The notes under the pieces: generated by a model
Databases searched by the model: none
Told to the model about the DNA's origin: nothing
The model's input: the letters and a program-made list of their open reading frames with translations, nothing else
Program-made: the position numbers and the translations under genes
From: JBFHNV01 sp965365655
GTDB lineage: Bacteria > Pseudomonadota > Gammaproteobacteria > HK1
Direction of reading: 5' to 3'
NCBI GenBank assembly: GCA_965365655.1
Contig: CBDUCN010000092.1
Coordinates: 1-16,611, forward strand
DNA length: 16,611 nucleotides
Part shown: positions 12,547 to 16,611 of the stretch, one piece after another
How positions within the stretch are numbered: the stretch's first letter is position 1
How the letters are laid out: each line of letters starts with the position of its first letter

Positions 12547-15500
12547 TTGACAGCGCAGCGACAGGGCAGCGAGGGAACGGGCGTCGAGCGCCGGGCGCAC
12601 GAGCGGGTCGCGGTGGACGTGCGGGCGCGCATCGAGCGCGACGGGCGCCACGGGCGCACCGCACGGATCCTGGATTTCTGCCCGGGCGGCCTGTTCCTGC
12701 AGGTGGACGGGCAGGACGACGACTTCCTGGTCATCGCGGCCCGCCAGGTCGTGCGCGGCGACGTGCTGCAGGTCGTGTTCCAGGCCAGCGACGACGCCGG
12801 CGAATCGCGCAGCTTCGCGGTTCCGGTCAGCGTCGCGCGCCTGTTCGGCGGCGGCATGGGCGTCGCGTTCTCGCCGCCGCATCCGGAGGCCCTGCGCGCC
12901 CTGCAGCGGGTGGCCGACCGGGTGCGCGCCCGCGGTGCGAGCGCCGCCCGGCGCACCCCGGGAGAGGGCGCACTCTCGCCGGAGGATGCGGGATCGGCGG
13001 TCAAGGCGGTTCGCCAGCGCCTCGAGCGCTGGCTGCGCGAGGAGCTCGACGAGCTGTTCAAGCGCGCCTGCGACGACCTGTTCGTCGAGGCGCGCGACGC
13101 GCAGAACAACGAGATCCAGAACGAGTGCATGGACGCGATGAAGGACGTGGAGCGCGTCGCGCCCACCGTTCGCGCCGCGTGCCTGGACGGCGTGCTGCGC
13201 GCGCTGGACCGGGTGTCTCCGGATGCGGGCGGCGCCGGCGAGGCGTCGCGGCGCGCCGGCGAAGTGCACGGTGACGACCTGGCGCTGGTCGACACCGGCA
13301 GCTTCGACGACTGGGTCACCACGAAGAACATCATCTCGCGCCACGAGCCCAAGCTCAAAGACCCCGCCTACGCGCTGTCGCGGCGCCTGTCGGTGATCAC
13401 CGGCCGCAGCATCGACGAGCTCGCGAACCCCGCCGGTCTGCAGAGCATCGCGACCGCGTTCAACGAGTCGATGCAGAACCTGGGGCTGCTGCGCCGTGCG
13501 CGGGAGGCCATCTACAACGCCTTCGAGGCGAAGCTGGTGGCCCACCTGGAATCCCTCTACGAGCGGCTCAACGCGATGCTGGTGGAGCGCGGCGTGCTGC
13601 CGAAGGTGGAGCGTCCGGTGCCGCACACGGTGCGCCGACCGCACGCGGCGCCCGCGCCCCGCCCGGCGCCGCCCCCGGAGCGTCCTCCCGAGCCGCCGCC
13701 GGCGCCGAACCCGGCGCACCTGGAGTCAGGGCGGTTCGACGCCCAGTCCTGGAACCTGGACTCGGCGCGCTTCGCCTCGCCGCCGCCGATGGCGCCCCCC
13801 GGCGCCGCCGCGCCGTCGTCCGAGCACGCCGGCGGCGCACCCTGGCCGACCCAGGCCCCGCCGGCGCCGCCCGCGGAGGCCACGCCCGGCTGGCGTGCGG
13901 ACGCGGCGCCCGCGCCGCCGGGCCCGCAGGCACCGGCCGGGGAGGCCGGTCCTGCGCCGTACCAGCCGCACTACCAGTCTCCGATCCAGCCCGCCGTGCC
14001 GCAGGTGGGCATGGCGCGCGCGTACCAGGCCGCGCGCAGCCTGATGGGGCTGCACCAGGCCGTCCGCACGGGCGGCCCGGTCACCGCGGGCGCGGTCCCG
14101 GCGGCGCCCCCCGGCGCGGGCGCGGTGTCGCCGCAGGTGCTCGGGGCGCTGGACTCGCTCCAGGGCAGCGAGGAGTTCAACGCGCCGCGCCCGCGCCAGC
14201 GGCTGCAGCTGAAGGAGCGCCTGCACGCCGCGCTGGCGCGCGACGGGCTCGACCTGTCGCCGCAGGAGAACGAGGTGGTGGACGTGCTGACCGCGCTCAT
14301 CGAGGCGGTGCTGGGCGATCCGCTGATCGAGCAGAACGTGAAGCCGCGCATCCACCGGCTCTCGGTGCCGATGCTCAAGGTGGCCCTGCAGGACCAGGGC
14401 TTCTTCATGGAGGACGCGCACCCGGCTCGCCAGGTGGTGAACCGCCTCGGCATGCTGGGTCTGCCCGAGGACGTCGCGTCCGGTGAGGAGGGCGATTCAC
14501 TGCGCGCCGCCGTGGACCCGCTGCTCGACCGCATCATCGCGCAGCGCAACCTGGGCCCGCAGGCCTTCGAGGACGTGCTGCCGGAGCTGGACGCCATCGT
14601 GCAGCGCCAGGCCGAGCGCTATGGCCGCAACGTCGAGGGCATCGTCGAGACCCGCGAGCGCCAGCAGGCCATGCTCGCCGGCCGCCGCGGCGCGGAGCAC
14701 GCCGGCACGCGCCGCGTCGCGGCCGAGCTGCAGCCCTGGTTCAAGCGCACCCAGCGCCTGAAGGCGGGCGACGTGGTGACCTTCAACGCCGGCACCGACA
14801 ACCCGGAGCCGCGCACCCTGGCGTGGGTCTCGGACGACCACGAGACCTTCGTGTTCACCGATCGCAGCGGGCGCCATGCGGGCTCCCTCGCGCAGCAGGA
14901 GCTCGCGCTCGAGATGCTGCGCGGCAGCGCGCGGGTGCTCGATTCGGCGGACGTCCCGGCGATGGACCGCGGCGTCTACGAGATGCTGCATCGCATCCAC
15001 CGCGCGCTGGCCGAGGAGGGGCAACGCGACTCCGTGACGGGGCTGATGCCGCTCAACGCGTTCGAGTCGCGGGTGGACGAGGCGATCGGCCGCGCGCAGC
15101 GGCGCGGATCGAAGCACGCGCTGCTGGCGCTGGACCTCGACGGCTTCGCCACGATCAACGAGAAGTGCGGGCGCAAGGCCGGCGACAGCCTGCTGCGCAA
15201 GCTGGCCCGGCTGCTGGATCGGCAGGTGGGGGACCAGGGGTGCGTGACCCGCACCCACGCGGACGAGTTCCTGATGCTGCTGGAAGACCACGCGTTCCCG
15301 GAGGCGCGGCGCTTCGCCGAGCGGCAGGTGCGGGCGATCGAGAACTCGCGCGTGGTGTTCGAGGGCGAGCAGTACCCGATCACGGTCAGCGTCGGGCTGG
15401 TGCCGGTGACCCGCGCCGGCGAGAGCGCGGACGTCATGATCGAGCGCGCGCGCGCCGCGCTCGGGGGCGCCAGGCGGCGCGGGGGCAACCAGCTCCGCAT

Positions 15501-16296
15501 CTTCCACCCGGACGAGGACCAGGTCTCCGACGACGCCGCGACGGACGCCGGCGCCGACGAGGTCGCCGGCCTCGGCGCGCTGCTCGACGCCGGGCGCCTG
15601 GTGCTGCGCCGCCAGCCGGTGACGGGGCTCGTCGACGACGGCGACGTGAAGCCGCACTTCGAGGTGCTGCTGGGCATGCGCACCGCGGACGGCGGCATCG
15701 AGCACGTGACCCGCGACCTCGTCGTGGAGGCGGAGCGCGACGGGCGCATGGTCGACGTCGACCGCTGGATGGTGCAGCGCACCCTGGAGTGGATGGCGGC
15801 GAACCGCCGCGAGATCATCAAGAGCGGCGGCTACGCGATCAACCTCTCGGGCGCCACGCTGGCCGAGGACGGACTGCTCGACTTCGTCGTGGAGCAGCTC
15901 ACGTCGTCGTCGGTGCCGCCCGCCAAGGTGGTGTTCGAGGTCACCGAGTCGGTGGCCATCGACCGGCTCTCGAGCGCGGTGGGCTTCATCCGCACGCTGC
16001 GCGAATACGGCTGCCGCTTCTCCATCGACGACTTCGGCGCCGGCCACGCCACCTTCTCCTACCTGAAGACGCTGCCGGTGGACTTCGTGAAGATCGACGG
16101 CATGTTCGTGCGCGACCTCGCGGACAACGACGCCGACTACGCGATGGTGAAGTCCATCAACGAGATCGCCCACCTGCTCGGCAAGCAGACCATCGCGGAG
16201 AGCGCCGACAGCGAGGAGGTGATCGCGCGGCTGCGCGAGCTGGAGGTGGACTTCGCGCAGGGCTCGGCCGTCGCGGCGCCGGAGCCGATGGAGTAG
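12547..16296 (+). CDS. PilZ-DUF1631-GGDEF(degenerate)-EAL multidomain c-di-GMP protein
   Basis: A 1249-residue cytoplasmic protein. Residues about 14-115 are a PilZ domain (ERRAHERVAV, then LDFCPGGLFLQ, a variant of the D-x-S-x-x-G motif). Residues about 150-810 are DUF1631, interrupted by a Pro/Ala-rich linker at about 358-500; AREAIYNAFEAKLVAHLESLYERLN, VVDVLTALIEAVLGDPL and KVALQDQGFFMEDAHPARQ are diagnostic. A GGDEF domain spans about 826-985 with HADEF at 904-908 instead of GGDEF and no RxxD inhibitory site, so cyclase activity is unlikely. The EAL domain (about 1010-1245) keeps E1039 (EVL), N1099, E1131, D1161, D1162, K1182, E1218 and Q1238, with spacing nearly identical to RocR, so c-di-GMP phosphodiesterase activity is likely. 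TTG start with a strong ribosome site. No membrane segment is seen. The function of DUF1631 is unknown to me. Confidence 0.9.
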   Translation: MTAQRQGSEGTGVERRAHERVAVDVRARIERDGRHGRTARILDFCPGGLFLQVDGQDDDFLVIAARQVVRGDVLQVVFQASDDAGESRSFAVPVSVARLFGGGMGVAFSPPHPEALRALQRVADRVRARGASAARRTPGEGALSPEDAGSAVKAVRQRLERWLREELDELFKRACDDLFVEARDAQNNEIQNECMDAMKDVERVAPTVRAACLDGVLRALDRVSPDAGGAGEASRRAGEVHGDDLALVDTGSFDDWVTTKNIISRHEPKLKDPAYALSRRLSVITGRSIDELANPAGLQSIATAFNESMQNLGLLRRAREAIYNAFEAKLVAHLESLYERLNAMLVERGVLPKVERPVPHTVRRPHAAPAPRPAPPPERPPEPPPAPNPAHLESGRFDAQSWNLDSARFASPPPMAPPGAAAPSSEHAGGAPWPTQAPPAPPAEATPGWRADAAPAPPGPQAPAGEAGPAPYQPHYQSPIQPAVPQVGMARAYQAARSLMGLHQAVRTGGPVTAGAVPAAPPGAGAVSPQVLGALDSLQGSEEFNAPRPRQRLQLKERLHAALARDGLDLSPQENEVVDVLTALIEAVLGDPLIEQNVKPRIHRLSVPMLKVALQDQGFFMEDAHPARQVVNRLGMLGLPEDVASGEEGDSLRAAVDPLLDRIIAQRNLGPQAFEDVLPELDAIVQRQAERYGRNVEGIVETRERQQAMLAGRRGAEHAGTRRVAAELQPWFKRTQRLKAGDVVTFNAGTDNPEPRTLAWVSDDHETFVFTDRSGRHAGSLAQQELALEMLRGSARVLDSADVPAMDRGVYEMLHRIHRALAEEGQRDSVTGLMPLNAFESRVDEAIGRAQRRGSKHALLALDLDGFATINEKCGRKAGDSLLRKLARLLDRQVGDQGCVTRTHADEFLMLLEDHAFPEARRFAERQVRAIENSRVVFEGEQYPITVSVGLVPVTRAGESADVMIERARAALGGARRRGGNQLRIFHPDEDQVSDDAATDAGADEVAGLGALLDAGRLVLRRQPVTGLVDDGDVKPHFEVLLGMRTADGGIEHVTRDLVVEAERDGRMVDVDRWMVQRTLEWMAANRREIIKSGGYAINLSGATLAEDGLLDFVVEQLTSSSVPPAKVVFEVTESVAIDRLSSAVGFIRTLREYGCRFSIDDFGAGHATFSYLKTLPVDFVKIDGMFVRDLADNDADYAMVKSINEIAHLLGKQTIAESADSEEVIARLRELEVDFAQGSAVAAPEPME

Positions 16297-16494
16297 GTCC
16301 GCGGCGACGGGCGGGTGCCGGATGGGCTCGGGGGCGACGGGAAGCGGGCGGCCCCTTGCGCGACACGCCGTGAATCCATCCATGGAGGCTCGCAGGCGCC
16401 ATCCCTGGCGCCTACGGTCGCGCAAGGGGCCACCCGCTTCCCGTCGGAGATGCCGGCGAGCCCGCTCCATCGGCTCCGGCGCCCGCCCGTCGCC
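16275..16494. repeat. Nested inverted repeats spanning the EAL-gene stop codon
   Basis: The last 19 coding nucleotides before the TAG (16275-16293) recur perfectly inverted at 16465-16483. A 17-bp segment after the stop (16303-16319) recurs inverted with one mismatch at 16478-16494. The two right-hand copies overlap by the palindrome GGCGCC and are in swapped order relative to a simple nested palindrome, so the two stems compete rather than stack. Confidence 0.7.
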
Positions 16495-16525
16495 GTGGGC
16501 CGGCGCCCGGCCCGGCTCGCCGCGA
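16297..16525. other. Palindrome-rich intergenic region
   Basis: 229 bp between the convergent EAL-protein gene and a gene entering from the right. No coding sequence is supported. Almost the whole stretch is occupied by inverted repeats: the 30-bp arms of 16335-16446, flanking 7-bp arms (16324-16330 with 16457-16463), a 17-bp pair (16303-16319 with 16478-16494, one mismatch), and a 19-bp copy of the upstream gene's 3' end (16465-16483). Confidence 0.7.
16335..16446. repeat. Large intergenic palindromic element with 30-bp arms
   Basis: The arms 16335-16364 and 16417-16446 are inverted copies with one mismatch in 30 bp. The 52-nt loop contains a perfect 8-bp hairpin, AGGCGCCA TCCC TGGCGCCT (16394-16413), and the palindrome TCCATGGA (16379-16386) in a GTGAATCCATCCATGG context. 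The loop wording is like that of dispersed palindromic intergenic repeats I recall from gammaproteobacterial genomes. It sits between convergent genes and could act as a bidirectional terminator or 3' stabiliser. There is no T-run and no transposase. Confidence 0.8.
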
Positions 16526-16611
16526 TCAGCCCTTCAGCGCCACCAGCTCGTGGACGGCTTCCGGCGTGCGGCGTCCCTTCACGGTGAGGCTGCCCGCCGG
16601 CACCGTCTGCA
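16526..16611 (-). CDS. C-terminal end of a gene, possibly class III adenylate/guanylate cyclase
   Basis: Only the last 27 codons and the TGA (16528-16526) are inside the window. The peptide QTVPAGSLTVKGRRTPEAVHELVALKG ends with G-x-L-x-V-K-G-R-x-x-P-x-x-V-x-E-L. This is the usual closing pattern of class III nucleotide cyclase catalytic domains (as in LKGKSEPVEVYEL). If correct, a cyclic-nucleotide synthase lies one gene away from the cNMP-binding kinase. The fragment is too short to exclude other families. Confidence 0.45.
   Translation of the reverse strand, partial: QTVPAGSLTVKGRRTPEAVHELVALKG

Noticed and set aside
16335..16446. Insertion sequence with terminal inverted repeats
   Set aside because: Only 52 nt lie between the arms, with no transposase and no visible target-site duplication.
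14497..16470. Minus-strand open frame opposite the GGDEF-EAL part
   Set aside because: Its translation is compositionally biased and it covers both the EAL domain and the palindrome; no start signal or family motif supports it.

Overview
The window is very GC-rich DNA with dense, mostly abutting genes. It looks like a chromosomal segment of a proteobacterium, most likely a gamma- (or beta-) proteobacterium. The clues are a PHA-type thiolase preceded by a PhaR/PhbF-like operator, a DUF1631 protein fused to c-di-GMP domains, a DUF3750 lipoprotein, and a large intergenic palindrome of the kind scattered in gammaproteobacterial genomes. I see no phage genes, transposases, tRNAs, rRNAs or CRISPR array.

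Left part (1-7255, all minus strand). The 5' part of an acetyl-CoA acetyltransferase (1-499) has its own upstream region with a perfect palindromic operator at 681-697. Next to it is a DUF3750 lipoprotein (770-1513). Then comes a tightly packed seven-gene operon transcribed from 7255 down to 1557: Sdh/Frd iron-sulfur subunit, two small cytochrome-b-type membrane anchors, class I fumarase alpha and beta subunits, Sdh/Frd flavoprotein, and an Ldh_2-type malate/lactate dehydrogenase. Three junctions are 4-nt start/stop overlaps and two are 3-nt gaps. Read as chemistry, the operon encodes dicarboxylate oxidation, hydration and 2-hydroxyacid oxidation. That is succinate to fumarate to malate to oxaloacetate, or the same three steps on a substituted analogue.

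Middle (7256-10897). A divergent control region of about 530 bp contains three imperfect tandem repeats with internal palindromes, a hairpin and weak promoter-like elements. To its right is a plus-strand catabolic cluster: acyl-CoA dehydrogenase (7783-8946), metallo-beta-lactamase-fold hydrolase of the N-acyl-homoserine-lactonase family (9053-9847), and an alpha/beta hydrolase with every catalytic and halide-pocket residue of fluoroacetate dehalogenase (10016-10897).

Right part (11006-16611) is a second-messenger signalling block. A serine/threonine protein kinase with a C-terminal cyclic-nucleotide-binding domain (minus, 11006-12310) is divergent from a 1249-residue PilZ-DUF1631-GGDEF-EAL protein (plus, 12547-16296). 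Its GGDEF motif is broken but its EAL catalytic set is complete. Between them lie four 27-bp tandem repeats, the last of which carries the best promoter -10 box in the window. Downstream is a 220-bp zone of nested inverted repeats, including 30-bp arms with one mismatch. The window then ends in the last 27 codons of a minus-strand gene that resembles the tail of a class III adenylate/guanylate cyclase.
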